Shown: one piece after another, positions 15,473 to 24,139 of the stretch
How the letters are laid out: each line of letters starts with the position of its first letter
How positions within the stretch are numbered: the first letter of the stretch is position 1
Program-made: the position numbers and the translations under genes
The notes under the pieces: generated by a model
Database searches by the model: none
Told to the model about the DNA's origin: nothing
Seen by the model: the letters and a program-made list of their open reading frames with translations, nothing else
Origin: Eubacteriaceae bacterium
GTDB lineage: Bacteria > Bacillota > Clostridia > Lachnospirales > Lachnospiraceae
Reading direction: 5' to 3'
Assembly (NCBI GenBank): GCA_910574915.1
Contig: CAJTCR010000007.1
Coordinates: 1 to 64,000 of the forward strand
DNA length: 64,000 bases

Positions 15473-16870
15473 ATGTTGAAAATATTACATTACCTGCCTG
15501 GACTTCCGCCAGTACAAAACGGCGGGATGATCCGGTACGCTGTGGATCTGCTCACACAGGAAGCCGCCGCAGGATGGGAGGTGCTTTTGCTGCTTCCGGG
15601 GCGGCTGCCTAAAAACAGAAACAAAGAAACAAAAATACGAAAGGCTGAAAGCAAAGGCAGAATACGCGTTTATGAGATCTTTCATCCGCAGCCGCTTCCG
15701 ATGGGGAGTGGGATACTGCATACAGACGAATACACAAAACCGTGCCGCGGCAAGCCGTATCAGGTGTTTTTCAAGCAGGAGCGGGTGGATGTCATTCATC
15801 TTCATACGCTGATGGGGCTTCACCGTGAATTTTTGGAGGAAGCAAAAAGGCAGGGCATCCCGGTAGTCTATACAACACATGATTATTTTGGGCTCTGTCC
15901 TTTGGGAAGCTTGTTTGATGCAGGCAGCATGTGCGTGGATAGGAAGTGGGAACATTGTGCAGAATGCTGCAAAAACGCGTATCCGCTCTGGAAGCTGCGG
16001 CTGGTGCATACGAAGGCATATCGGCGTTATAGGAGATGCCTTTGGCTGGTACGTTTGGTTCATAAAGCGGCGGAGCGCACTGCATTTATAAGCACGCGCA
16101 TTACAGTAAGAAAGCCGCAATCCGTCGTATTTTCCGATTACGGAGCACTCAAAGCGTATTATACGGATATGCTTGGGCTTGTTACGATGTTTCATTTTAA
16201 CAGTGATACGGCAAAAGAGATCTACCAGTCCAGGCTTGGCGCAGTAAACGGCAGGGTGATCCCTGTTACGCACAACGGAATCCGTGACCGCCGCAGAAAG
16301 AGGAGATGTACAGGACGTCTGCGGCTTGGATATTTCGGAAACTGGTCAGAGCAGAAAGGCTTTGATGCCTTGCTGGAAGCATGTAGACAGTTGTACCGAA
16401 AAGGGCGGCAGGATTTTGAGCTGCATCTGTATTCGGATACGAAAAGGCGGGAGGAATGCTTTGTAAAAAACCATTTGGTTTTTAGCTGGCGCGGGTTTGT
16501 GCAGGCATTGAATAATATAGATGTGCTTGTCGTACCGAGCCTGTGGGCGGAAACGTTTGGCATGGTCGTTTTGGAAGCTCTTAGCTGCGGGGTGCCGTGC
16601 ATTGTTTCCCGGAATGTGGGTGCAAAGGGGCTTTTGGAACGGTTTCCCAAAACCGGGTTTGTATATGACGGTACAGTAAGCGGGCTGGCGTGGACGCTTA
16701 GCAGCGTCTATGACTGTAGGGAATTGCTGGAACAGGCGAATGATGCCATTTTAAAAATGGATTATGATTTTTCTTATACAAAGCATCTGCGCAGTATTAA
16801 GGAGCTGTATCGGAAGCTGCCCAAGCAGCGTGCCAGGAAGTTGACAGATAGGAGGCAGCCATGCGGTTAG
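15473..16870 (+). CDS. Glycosyltransferase family 4 with cysteine cluster
   Basis: GT-B fold enzyme of 465 residues. It opens with MLKILHYLPGLPPVQNGGMI (GG loop), has HLHTLMGLHREF and TTHDYFGLCP in the N-terminal domain, and RLRLGYFGNWSEQKGFDALL plus the Ex7E motif in LWAETFGMVVLEALSCGVPC in the C-terminal domain. Between residues ~140 and 165 lies a cysteine group (GLCP, MCVDR, HCAECC) that could bind metal; a similar cluster appears in the large enzyme at 29525. ATG 15473 follows AAGGAAATG. Its end overlaps the permease gene by 10 nt. Part of the cytoplasmic assembly of the glycan. Confidence 0.87.
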   Translation: MLKILHYLPGLPPVQNGGMIRYAVDLLTQEAAAGWEVLLLLPGRLPKNRNKETKIRKAESKGRIRVYEIFHPQPLPMGSGILHTDEYTKPCRGKPYQVFFKQERVDVIHLHTLMGLHREFLEEAKRQGIPVVYTTHDYFGLCPLGSLFDAGSMCVDRKWEHCAECCKNAYPLWKLRLVHTKAYRRYRRCLWLVRLVHKAAERTAFISTRITVRKPQSVVFSDYGALKAYYTDMLGLVTMFHFNSDTAKEIYQSRLGAVNGRVIPVTHNGIRDRRRKRRCTGRLRLGYFGNWSEQKGFDALLEACRQLYRKGRQDFELHLYSDTKRREECFVKNHLVFSWRGFVQALNNIDVLVVPSLWAETFGMVVLEALSCGVPCIVSRNVGAKGLLERFPKTGFVYDGTVSGLAWTLSSVYDCRELLEQANDAILKMDYDFSYTKHLRSIKELYRKLPKQRARKLTDRRQPCG

Positions 16871-17637
16871 CAAAGGAGCTATGGGAATACAGGGAAATGG
16901 TGATAAGCCTTGTGAAGCGGGATTTAAAGAGCAGGTACAAAGGTTCGGTGCTTGGGTTTTTCTGGATGTTTTTAAATCCGCTGTTGCAGTTAGCTGTCTA
17001 TACCGTTGTGTTTTCTACGATTCTGCGTGCCGGGATCGAGCAGTTTTACCTGTTTTTGTTTGTGGCTTTGGTGCCGTGGATTTTTTTCAATACCTGCCTG
17101 AGCGCGGGGACGACGGTGATTTTTTCACAACAGGATATGGTGAAAAAGATCTATTTTCCGAGGGAAGCTCTGCCGCTGTCGTTTACAATCAGCCAGTTTA
17201 TCAATATGCTGCTTAGCTTTGCCGTTATTTTTCTCGTTGTGCTGCTAAGCGGCAGAGGGCTGCATCTGCGGGCGCTTGCGTTTCTGCCGCTTGTGATGGC
17301 AGCGGAGTTTTTGCTTGCGCTTGGAACGGTGTATTTTGTTTCGGCGCTGAATGTGTATTTTCGGGATTTGGAGCATATTTTAGGGATTGTGTCAATGGCG
17401 TGGATGTATTTAACGCCAGTCCTTTATTCGCTGGATATGGTGCCGCAGCAGTATGTTGGACTGTTTTATTTCAATCCGATGACAGCAGTGATTATTTCTT
17501 ACCGGAAGATCCTGTATGACGGCGTGCCGCCGCATATGGATACGCTGCTTGGGTCGCTTGCTGTGGGAGCGGCAGTACTGCTTGCGGGACAGGCGGTTTT
17601 TGGCAGGCTCCAGCGGCATTTTGCTGAAGAATTATAA
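16861..17637 (+). CDS. wzm: Polysaccharide ABC exporter permease (Wzm type)
   Basis: ABC-2 type membrane protein of 258 residues with six hydrophobic segments. Family features are the N-terminal YREMVISLVKRDLKSRYKGS amphipathic part, GFFWMFLNPLLQLAVYTVVF, SALNVYFRDLEHILGIVSM and LTPVLYSLDMVP. With the following Wzt it exports a finished undecaprenyl-linked glycan across the membrane. ATG 16861 lies ten bases before the stop of the preceding GT gene, with AGGAGGCAGCC before it. The presence of an ABC exporter rather than Wzx/Wzy implies that the chain is completed in the cytoplasm. Confidence 0.92.
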   Translation: MRLAKELWEYREMVISLVKRDLKSRYKGSVLGFFWMFLNPLLQLAVYTVVFSTILRAGIEQFYLFLFVALVPWIFFNTCLSAGTTVIFSQQDMVKKIYFPREALPLSFTISQFINMLLSFAVIFLVVLLSGRGLHLRALAFLPLVMAAEFLLALGTVYFVSALNVYFRDLEHILGIVSMAWMYLTPVLYSLDMVPQQYVGLFYFNPMTAVIISYRKILYDGVPPHMDTLLGSLAVGAAVLLAGQAVFGRLQRHFAEEL

Positions 17638-17653
17638 AGAAAGGCGGTTTGTT

Positions 17654-18943
17654 GTGGAAGGGTGCAAGACGGGTGATGAAATAGCAATACAAGTGCAGGA
17701 TGTGAAAAAAAGCTTCCGGCTGTATTACGATAAAGGGCATACGATCAAGGATAAAGCGCTGCACAGAGGACGCAGGCAGTATCATGTCAGCGAAATATTA
17801 AAAGGCATCAGCTTTGCGGTGAAAAAAGGGGAAGCCCTTGGACTGGTCGGCCACAACGGATGCGGAAAAAGCACGCTTTTAAAGCTTTTGACGCGTATTA
17901 TGTACCCGGACGGGGGCAGCATTGTGTTAAACGGGCGGGTATCGAGCCTGCTGGAGCTTGGCGCAGGATTTCACCCGGATATGAGCGGCAGGGAAAATAT
18001 TTATATTAACGCTTCGATTTTTGGGCTTGGAAGAAAGGAAATTGACCAAAGAATTGGCAGGATCATTGAATTTTCCGAGCTGGAGGAATTTATCGACAAT
18101 CCCGTGCGCACCTATTCTTCTGGAATGTATATGCGTCTGGCGTTTTCCGTGGCGATTAATGTAAATGCGGATATTTTGCTGATTGACGAAATACTGGCTG
18201 TCGGTGACGTGAATTTTCAGGCGAAGTGCTTTAGACGCCTGATGGAAATCAAAGGGGCGGGGACGACGATCGTGCTTGTTTCCCATTCGACAGCACAGAT
18301 TGAGCGGATTTGCGACCGCAGTATCTGGATACAGGACGGGCTGGTGAAAAAGGAAGGAAGCCCGGCAGACGTGCATCGGGAATATCTGGATTATATGGCG
18401 CGTCAGCGTGAGGATGCAATGGGCGCCGCGCAGGCAGAGACAGCCAGGGATACAGGCAAAGATGCATCACGGGAAAAACAAGCCTGCCACATGCATATGA
18501 GAAAATCCATACCGCAGGACGGACAGGAGAAGAACCATCCAGTGGAAATCGTGTCGGCAGTTTTGAAAGACGCAGACGATAAAAAGCGCGTAGTTTTCCG
18601 GCTGGGCGAAACCGTAAGGCTGGAGCTGGAGCTAAACGCGTTGGCGCGTATGGAAGAATATTTGATAGAGATCAATCTGGTTCGTGCGGACGGCTTATTT
18701 TGTGCCGGATGCTCTACGGCGGAGGACGGGGCAGCGTGCAGCGCCTGGCTGGGGCGTAAAAGGCTGGAGCTTTGTTTTTCCAGAATGGAGCTTTTAGCCG
18801 GAAACTATCATTTTGACCTGCATATTGCAAAAGCGGACGGCGGCACGTTTTTTTTCGGCGGGAATATTGCGGCGTTTGAGGTTGCACAGCGGGAGCCGGG
18901 ACGCGGGATCGTACATCTTAATCATAGCTGGATATGGGAATAG
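17654..18943 (+). CDS. wzt: Polysaccharide ABC exporter ATPase (Wzt type) with C-terminal glycan-binding domain
   Basis: 429 residues. Residues 1-250 are an ABC ATPase: Walker A GHNGCGKST, signature YSSGM, Walker B ILLIDEILAVGD and the H-loop VLVSHSTAQIERICDRS. After a charged linker (~255-290) comes a Wzt-C-like beta-sandwich (IVSAVLKDADDKKRVVFRLG to the end), which in O-antigen exporters reads the terminal sugar modification. GTG 17654 is chosen because AGAAAGG precedes it; the open frame extends far upstream into the permease gene but without a start site. It follows wzm by 16 nt. The binding domain suggests that the polymer carries a specific capping group. Confidence 0.92.
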   Translation: MEGCKTGDEIAIQVQDVKKSFRLYYDKGHTIKDKALHRGRRQYHVSEILKGISFAVKKGEALGLVGHNGCGKSTLLKLLTRIMYPDGGSIVLNGRVSSLLELGAGFHPDMSGRENIYINASIFGLGRKEIDQRIGRIIEFSELEEFIDNPVRTYSSGMYMRLAFSVAINVNADILLIDEILAVGDVNFQAKCFRRLMEIKGAGTTIVLVSHSTAQIERICDRSIWIQDGLVKKEGSPADVHREYLDYMARQREDAMGAAQAETARDTGKDASREKQACHMHMRKSIPQDGQEKNHPVEIVSAVLKDADDKKRVVFRLGETVRLELELNALARMEEYLIEINLVRADGLFCAGCSTAEDGAACSAWLGRKRLELCFSRMELLAGNYHFDLHIAKADGGTFFFGGNIAAFEVAQREPGRGIVHLNHSWIWE

Positions 18944-18956
18944 AAGGACAGGGACT

Positions 18957-20138
18957 ATGTACCGATTAGAACGAACAAAAGACAGTTACAGGGTGGAGCC
19001 GTGGGCAATACCGTACGAGCACCGGATTGGCGTGCTAAAGGCGGCGAAAGCGGCTGGAAGGCATACGGCAGCGTTTTTATACCCGCATTTTGACAGCAGC
19101 ACCTTTCGCTACCGCGCATATAATCCGTCCCAGACATTAGAATATAGTTTTTGGTGGAGCGGGGCATATTTTGTAAAGGCTGATCTAAAAAAACTTTGGA
19201 AGGATCTATGTTTTCTCGATGTGCTGGTAGTGATACGCTGCGGATGGACACAAGGGCTGGAAAGCTTCTTAAAAGCTGCAAAAGCAAAAGGAATCCGGCT
19301 TTGCTACGATGTGGATGATCTGATTTACCATCCAAAGCACATGTTAAGCGTGATCGAAGCGCTCGGGCTGTCAAATGAAACAGAGCTTGATTTTTGGTTT
19401 GGGCAGACAGAGAGAAATTGTATGACAGCAAAGATGTGTGACAGCATGATTACAACAAACCAATGCCTGGCAGAGCATTTGCAGGAGGATTTTGGCAAGC
19501 CATGTTATGTGCTGCAAAACTATTTAAATTGGGTGCAGGAAAAGGTTTCGCAGGAGTATTTTGAAGCAAAGCGCGCACTGGAGCCGGAAAAGCCGTTTAT
19601 CATCGGGTATTTTAGCGGTTCGCCTACGCACGAAAAGGATTTGATGGTTGCGCTGCCTGCGCTCGAGGAATTTCTTATGGAGCACGAAGATACGCGGCTT
19701 ACGATTGTAGGCTATATGGAACTCTCACAAAAATACAGTTATTTGGTGAAAAGACAGAAAATTCGCTTTGTCCCGTTTCAGACATTTGTTGGGCTACAGT
19801 ATGAGCAGGCGGTAGTGGATGTAAATATCGTCCCGCTTGTGAACAATCTGTTTTCAAACTGCAAATCCGAGCTGAAATATTTTGAATCTGCGATTGTAGG
19901 TACAGTCACATGCGCTACTCCGGTTCATTCTTACGCGAAAGCGATTACAGATGGCAAAAACGGCTATTTATGCCAAAAAGATCAGTGGCTTTCCGTGCTG
20001 GAAAAGCTGTATCGGGAAAATGAGGGAAGCAGGAGCAGGCGTCAAAGCTGCATCAGGGAACGGGCACTGGAACAGTATGCGAACAGGAAGCAGCTTTCGG
20101 TATTAGAACATATGCTGGACGGTATTCTGAAAATGTGA
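18957..20138 (+). CDS. Glycosyltransferase (GT4-like, DxDD/GYFSGSxTH clade)
   Basis: Predicted GT-B transferase of 393 residues. ATG 18957 is preceded by AAGGACAGGG. Visible motifs are STFRYRAYNP, IRLCYDVDDLIYHPKHML, FIIGYFSGSPTHEKDLMVAL and the C-terminal SELKYFESAIVGTVTCATPV. The same motifs (FYDLDDFIY, GYFSGSKTHERD, KSENKWMEAGLAGV) recur in the last third of the 1143-residue enzyme at 29525, so the cluster holds two versions of this domain. In this clade the domain is typical of transferases that extend or decorate surface glycans. The stop codon is 11 nt before the next start. Substrates unknown. Confidence 0.8.
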   Translation: MYRLERTKDSYRVEPWAIPYEHRIGVLKAAKAAGRHTAAFLYPHFDSSTFRYRAYNPSQTLEYSFWWSGAYFVKADLKKLWKDLCFLDVLVVIRCGWTQGLESFLKAAKAKGIRLCYDVDDLIYHPKHMLSVIEALGLSNETELDFWFGQTERNCMTAKMCDSMITTNQCLAEHLQEDFGKPCYVLQNYLNWVQEKVSQEYFEAKRALEPEKPFIIGYFSGSPTHEKDLMVALPALEEFLMEHEDTRLTIVGYMELSQKYSYLVKRQKIRFVPFQTFVGLQYEQAVVDVNIVPLVNNLFSNCKSELKYFESAIVGTVTCATPVHSYAKAITDGKNGYLCQKDQWLSVLEKLYRENEGSRSRRQSCIRERALEQYANRKQLSVLEHMLDGILKM

Positions 20139-20149
20139 TGAGGTGCGGA

Positions 20150-21508
20150 ATGAACGAAAGCAGAAAGAAAAATGACAATGAGAAGTATTACGATGAGGAA
20201 TATTATAAAAATTTTGCGTATGCAAATGGAATGGCGTATGAGCGCGGCAATGGCTGGGAGGAAGTCTTTGGAAATCATGCAGACCGGATTGTAAAAGAAA
20301 TAGCGCCGAAAAAAACGCTGGATGTAGGATGTGCGAAGGGGTTTCTGGTAGAGGCGCTTAGAGACAGAGGCGTTTTGGCATACGGCATTGATCTTTCCGA
20401 ATATGCGGTTTCAAAGGTGCGGGAGGATATCCGGCAATATTGCAAGGCAAAGTCTGTGCTGGAGCTTGCGGGAGAAACATACGATTTGATCACATGCATT
20501 GAAGTGCTGGAGCATCTTCCGCAGGAACAGGTGCCTTTGGCTGTCAAACGGCTGTGCGAGGCGTCTGACGATATATTGTTTTCATCGACGCCGTTTGATT
20601 ATGCGGAAGAGTCGCATCTTGCGGTTCATGTCCCGTCTTATTGGGCAGAGCAGTTTGCTTATCATGGATTTTATCATGACGTACGGTATGACTGCTCGTA
20701 TATCAGTATCCAGGCGATGCGCTTTCGCAAGAGCAAAAAAAGTAAGGCGGAATTGATACGGGAATATGAAGACGAGTTCTTTCAAAAGCACCAGGAGCTT
20801 GTTGCCGCGAAGGTGCGGTATCAGACGAGCCAGGAAAATGTTGAGATTTATAAAGATGCGTACCAAAAGCATGTGGATCAGATCAATCAGGAATTGAATC
20901 CCCAAATTTTGAAGCTGGAGGCGTTGCTTGGAGAAAAGGAAGCGGAAAAAGAAAAGGAAAAAGAAAATCTGCTGAAAGTTGAACGAGTGCGGGCCGCGGA
21001 GTGTGTCCAGAAGCGCCTGGATGAGGAAGTAGAAAAAAGAAGGGCTTTGGAAGAAGAAAATAGCAGGCTGCATCAAAAACTGGAAGAAACAGTAGGGGAG
21101 CTGGCACGCGCGGCAGAGGATGCTGCGTTTCTGGAGCAGGCAGCGTACCCCAAGGGACAGTTGGAAGTGACATTAACAGGTCTGATCAAACAGTATTTCA
21201 GGAAGAAGCGGGAAGAACGTATGCTATTCAAGAAAAAGATGGAGTATTTTAAACCAGTGTTTGATCCGGTATATTATGCGCAGCACAATGAGGATATCAG
21301 AAAGGTGCTTGGGATGGATGAAGGGGCGTTGTTTCGGCATTTTATAGTTTATGGGATGAACGAGGGACGTCGTGCGAATGAAGATTTTGATGTATGGGCT
21401 TATGCCAAATATAACCGGGATGTTCTGCAGGCGCAGGAATGGCGTTGGCGGGGATGTTATTTGCATTATATAGAATATGGTAAAAAGGAAGGTCGGAGAG
21501 TGAAATAA
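20150..21508 (+). CDS. SAM-dependent methyltransferase with coiled coil and C-terminal HFxxYGxxEGR repeats
   Basis: 452 residues in three parts. Residues ~1-200 are a class I methyltransferase: TLDVGCAKGFLVEALRDRG (SAM loop), YGIDLSEYAV, DLITCIEVLEHLPQEQ. Residues ~210-335 are a long charged coiled coil rich in Glu and Lys. The C-terminus has two related repeats, YYAQHNEDIRKV...FRHFIVYGMNEGRR and YAKYNRDVLQA...YLHYIEYGKKEGRR. Such a layout recalls chain-length-controlling methyltransferase/coiled-coil systems of ABC-exported O antigens (WbdD-like), where a coiled coil acts as a ruler; that link is inference. It would supply a terminal mark recognised by Wzt. ATG 20150 is preferred; ATG 20138 overlaps the previous stop. 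Confidence 0.82.
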   Translation: MNESRKKNDNEKYYDEEYYKNFAYANGMAYERGNGWEEVFGNHADRIVKEIAPKKTLDVGCAKGFLVEALRDRGVLAYGIDLSEYAVSKVREDIRQYCKAKSVLELAGETYDLITCIEVLEHLPQEQVPLAVKRLCEASDDILFSSTPFDYAEESHLAVHVPSYWAEQFAYHGFYHDVRYDCSYISIQAMRFRKSKKSKAELIREYEDEFFQKHQELVAAKVRYQTSQENVEIYKDAYQKHVDQINQELNPQILKLEALLGEKEAEKEKEKENLLKVERVRAAECVQKRLDEEVEKRRALEEENSRLHQKLEETVGELARAAEDAAFLEQAAYPKGQLEVTLTGLIKQYFRKKREERMLFKKKMEYFKPVFDPVYYAQHNEDIRKVLGMDEGALFRHFIVYGMNEGRRANEDFDVWAYAKYNRDVLQAQEWRWRGCYLHYIEYGKKEGRRVK

Positions 21509-21526
21509 GCATATGGGAGAAAGACA

Positions 21527-23326
21527 ATGAAAATAAAAACAAGTAGAAAGATTTTATTGGAAGGGGTTGACAGGGCAGACTGGATTATATGGGGATTGTT
21601 TGTAATATTTTGCTTTATCAGTTATCAGCATGGGGATATCTTACATACAGGTGGATCATCCATCGCGTATTTGAATGGACATTTTGCGGATTTTTATGAG
21701 TATAATAAGGATCTTATGGGCGGAAATAACTATATGCCGACTACGTATGTTCTTTTTGCTATCTGGAATATACCAGTAAGGCTTCTAGGGCTTATTACAG
21801 AGCCTTCCATGTCTGTTGGCGCTGTAGTCAGGATGTGGTATAAATTTGGGACATTTCTTTTGTTTTTAGGTACTGGTTATGTAATCTATAAAATTTGCAT
21901 TGAAAAATTGGTTCCACAGAACAAGGCTGTATTGGCTGCATTTTTATTTGTCAGTAATCCCATTGCTATTTATAGTGAGCTAATTTTTGGACAGTACGAT
22001 ATCTTGACGACTTTTTTTATTTGTCTAGGTTTTTACTATTATGTAAAGGAAGAACAGAAGAAATTTGTTCTGTCTTTTGCAGTGGCAATTACCTGCAAGT
22101 ATTTTGCAATTCTTATATTTATACCGCTTCTTTTACTGAAAGAAAAGAATGTGTGGAAGATGATACGGGATATTGTCGGAGGATTTAGTTTGTTTGTTAT
22201 TGAAACTCTGCTATATCTTACATCAGATGCATTTGTCTCAGGTGTTTTCGGGTTTGGTGCAGTAGACTATATTTTTAATGTTTCCTTGGATACAGGCTTT
22301 GCAAAGATAAGCATTGTTGTTTTGCTTTGGGGTTTGCTTTGCGCGTTTTGTTATTTCAAGCAATGCAGTGGGTATGACTGGCTTTCATGGGGTATTTATG
22401 TTTCCTGTATGGTTATGTTTTTAAGTTTTGGATTATCTATGTGGCATCCGCAGTGGCTGTTAATGGCGATGCCTTTTTTAACACTGGGGATGTTTTTCAA
22501 TAAAGATATGGACATCTATTTACTGCTGGATTTGCTTTTAATGGTTTTATTTACTTTGTATGTGGTAAATACATGGACAAGGGCATGTGACCAGAATCTG
22601 TTTAATTTAGGGATTTTTGCCCGGTATACGATTGGTATTGAACAGAATATCACAATGTCGGATTTACTTGTGCTAAAAGATACAAATTTGATTTTTTCAT
22701 TATGGGCTGCCGTCCTGCTTTCCTATGTCGTATACCTGCATCCAAAAAAAATGTTCCGCCCGGAAAATGCAGGCAGTAATTTTCGCAAAAGTATCTTGCG
22801 GTTACGATATATTGGAGGGTGCTGTATTTTTATTCTTCCATCGGTGTTGTCTGTAGCACTGAACACAATTCTTCCGAACGTGGTTTATGCCAGCAGCCAG
22901 GAAATTACGGAAATTGTTGGAGCTATGCAGGAGGGTGACGTGTATGAGCAGGTATTTACCGTGCAAAAAGATTCGATTACAGGAATAGCAATAAATATTG
23001 GGACTTATCAAAAAGAAAACCACAGTATTTTAAAATGCGAACTGATACATAAAAATACGGATTCCATTTGTAATACACTGGAAATAGATACATCGGAGTT
23101 GGTGGATAATCAGTATGTTCGGTTTGAATTTGAAGATGCGGTAAAGGTGATTGCAGGAGAAACCTATGCGGTCAGAATCAGCGGTAAACGAATATTTGCC
23201 GAAGATACGTTTACATTTTACAGAATGGGTGAAAAACCAGAAAGCACTGTGGAATCGGGAAATTATGCAATGATTAACGGGATAAAGCAAAACTATGACC
23301 TTGCAATTATGATATATGGCAAATAG
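21527..23326 (+). CDS. Multi-spanning GT-C-like membrane glycosyltransferase with extracytoplasmic domain
   Basis: 599 residues with about twelve hydrophobic segments up to residue ~460, then a soluble beta-rich C-terminal domain (VYEQVFTVQKDSITGIAINI onward). The first loop, HTGGSSIAYLNGHFADFYEY and LMGGNNYMPTTYVLFAIW, resembles the acidic first loop of GT-C enzymes (GT87/DUF2029-like), which use polyprenyl-phosphate sugars outside the membrane. The GtrB-like gene at 28398 could make such a donor. Base composition is clearly more AT-rich than its neighbours, suggesting separate acquisition. GGGAGAAAG precedes ATG 21527. Enzyme class is a fold-level inference. Confidence 0.65.
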   Translation: MKIKTSRKILLEGVDRADWIIWGLFVIFCFISYQHGDILHTGGSSIAYLNGHFADFYEYNKDLMGGNNYMPTTYVLFAIWNIPVRLLGLITEPSMSVGAVVRMWYKFGTFLLFLGTGYVIYKICIEKLVPQNKAVLAAFLFVSNPIAIYSELIFGQYDILTTFFICLGFYYYVKEEQKKFVLSFAVAITCKYFAILIFIPLLLLKEKNVWKMIRDIVGGFSLFVIETLLYLTSDAFVSGVFGFGAVDYIFNVSLDTGFAKISIVVLLWGLLCAFCYFKQCSGYDWLSWGIYVSCMVMFLSFGLSMWHPQWLLMAMPFLTLGMFFNKDMDIYLLLDLLLMVLFTLYVVNTWTRACDQNLFNLGIFARYTIGIEQNITMSDLLVLKDTNLIFSLWAAVLLSYVVYLHPKKMFRPENAGSNFRKSILRLRYIGGCCIFILPSVLSVALNTILPNVVYASSQEITEIVGAMQEGDVYEQVFTVQKDSITGIAINIGTYQKENHSILKCELIHKNTDSICNTLEIDTSELVDNQYVRFEFEDAVKVIAGETYAVRISGKRIFAEDTFTFYRMGEKPESTVESGNYAMINGIKQNYDLAIMIYGK

Positions 23327-23340
23327 GGAGGAACTAACAG

Positions 23341-24120
23341 ATGAAAGTAGTTATATTGGCAGGAGGGTTCGGCACAAGAATCAGTGAAGAGAGCCATTTA
23401 AAGCCAAAGCCAATGCTTGAAATCGGCGGAAAGCCCATTCTGTGGCATATTATGAAGGAATATTCCTATTATGGGTTTCATGATTTTATTATCTGCTGCG
23501 GCTATAAGCAGCATGTGATTAAGGAATGGTTTGCGGACTATTACCTGCATAACAGCGATGTGACGTTTGACTTTCGCAAGCACAATGAGATGACGGTACA
23601 TAACAATGTGGCAGAACCGTGGAAAGTGACACTGGTAGATACCGGGCTGCATACTATGACAGGCGGGAGGGTGAAGCGTGTCCAGAAATATATCGGCGAA
23701 GAGACGTTTATGCTTACTTATGGAGACGGGGTCGGTAATGTCAATATAACCGATTTGCTTGCGTTTCACCGTTCACATGGCAAGGCGGCAACCTTGACAG
23801 TGACAAGCGCGGCGCAAAGGTTTGGCGTGCTGGATATTGCATCTGACCAAAAGATCACTTCTTTCCGGGAAAAAAGCGCGGATGACGGAGCGAAGATTAA
23901 TGCAGGCTATATGGTTCTGGAACCGTGTATTTTCCAGTATATCCAGGATGATGCAACAGTGCTTGAAAAAGGGCCGCTGGCGCGCCTTTCAAAAGAAGGG
24001 CAGCTAATGGCATACCTGTTTGGCGGTTATTGGCAGTGCATGGATACAAAAAGGGAAATGGACGGGCTTAATGCATTGTGGGACAGCGGACAGGCACCGT
24101 GGAAATCCTGGGATGACTGA
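23341..24120 (+). CDS. rfbF: Glucose-1-phosphate cytidylyltransferase
   Basis: Makes CDP-glucose from CTP and glucose-1-phosphate, the first step toward CDP-3,6-dideoxyhexoses. 259 residues, the normal length. It starts at ATG 23341 behind GGGAGG. The nucleotidyl-transferase motif MKVVILAGGFGTRISEESHL, then KPKPMLEIGGKPILWHIM, LTYGDGVGNVNI (metal-binding Asp) and INAGYMVLEP identify RfbF rather than RmlA or GalU. The RfbH gene follows 19 nt on. A recognisable CDP-glucose 4,6-dehydratase (RfbG) is not next to it, although the SDR gene at 27320 could fill that step. Confidence 0.94.
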   Translation: MKVVILAGGFGTRISEESHLKPKPMLEIGGKPILWHIMKEYSYYGFHDFIICCGYKQHVIKEWFADYYLHNSDVTFDFRKHNEMTVHNNVAEPWKVTLVDTGLHTMTGGRVKRVQKYIGEETFMLTYGDGVGNVNITDLLAFHRSHGKAATLTVTSAAQRFGVLDIASDQKITSFREKSADDGAKINAGYMVLEPCIFQYIQDDATVLEKGPLARLSKEGQLMAYLFGGYWQCMDTKREMDGLNALWDSGQAPWKSWDD

Positions 24121-24139
24121 GCCGGAAGGGAGGCAGTAT

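Noticed and set aside
15485-16273. 262-codon open frame on the minus strand
   Set aside because: Opposite a clear GT4 gene with Ex7E motif; no ribosome site and no recognisable domain.
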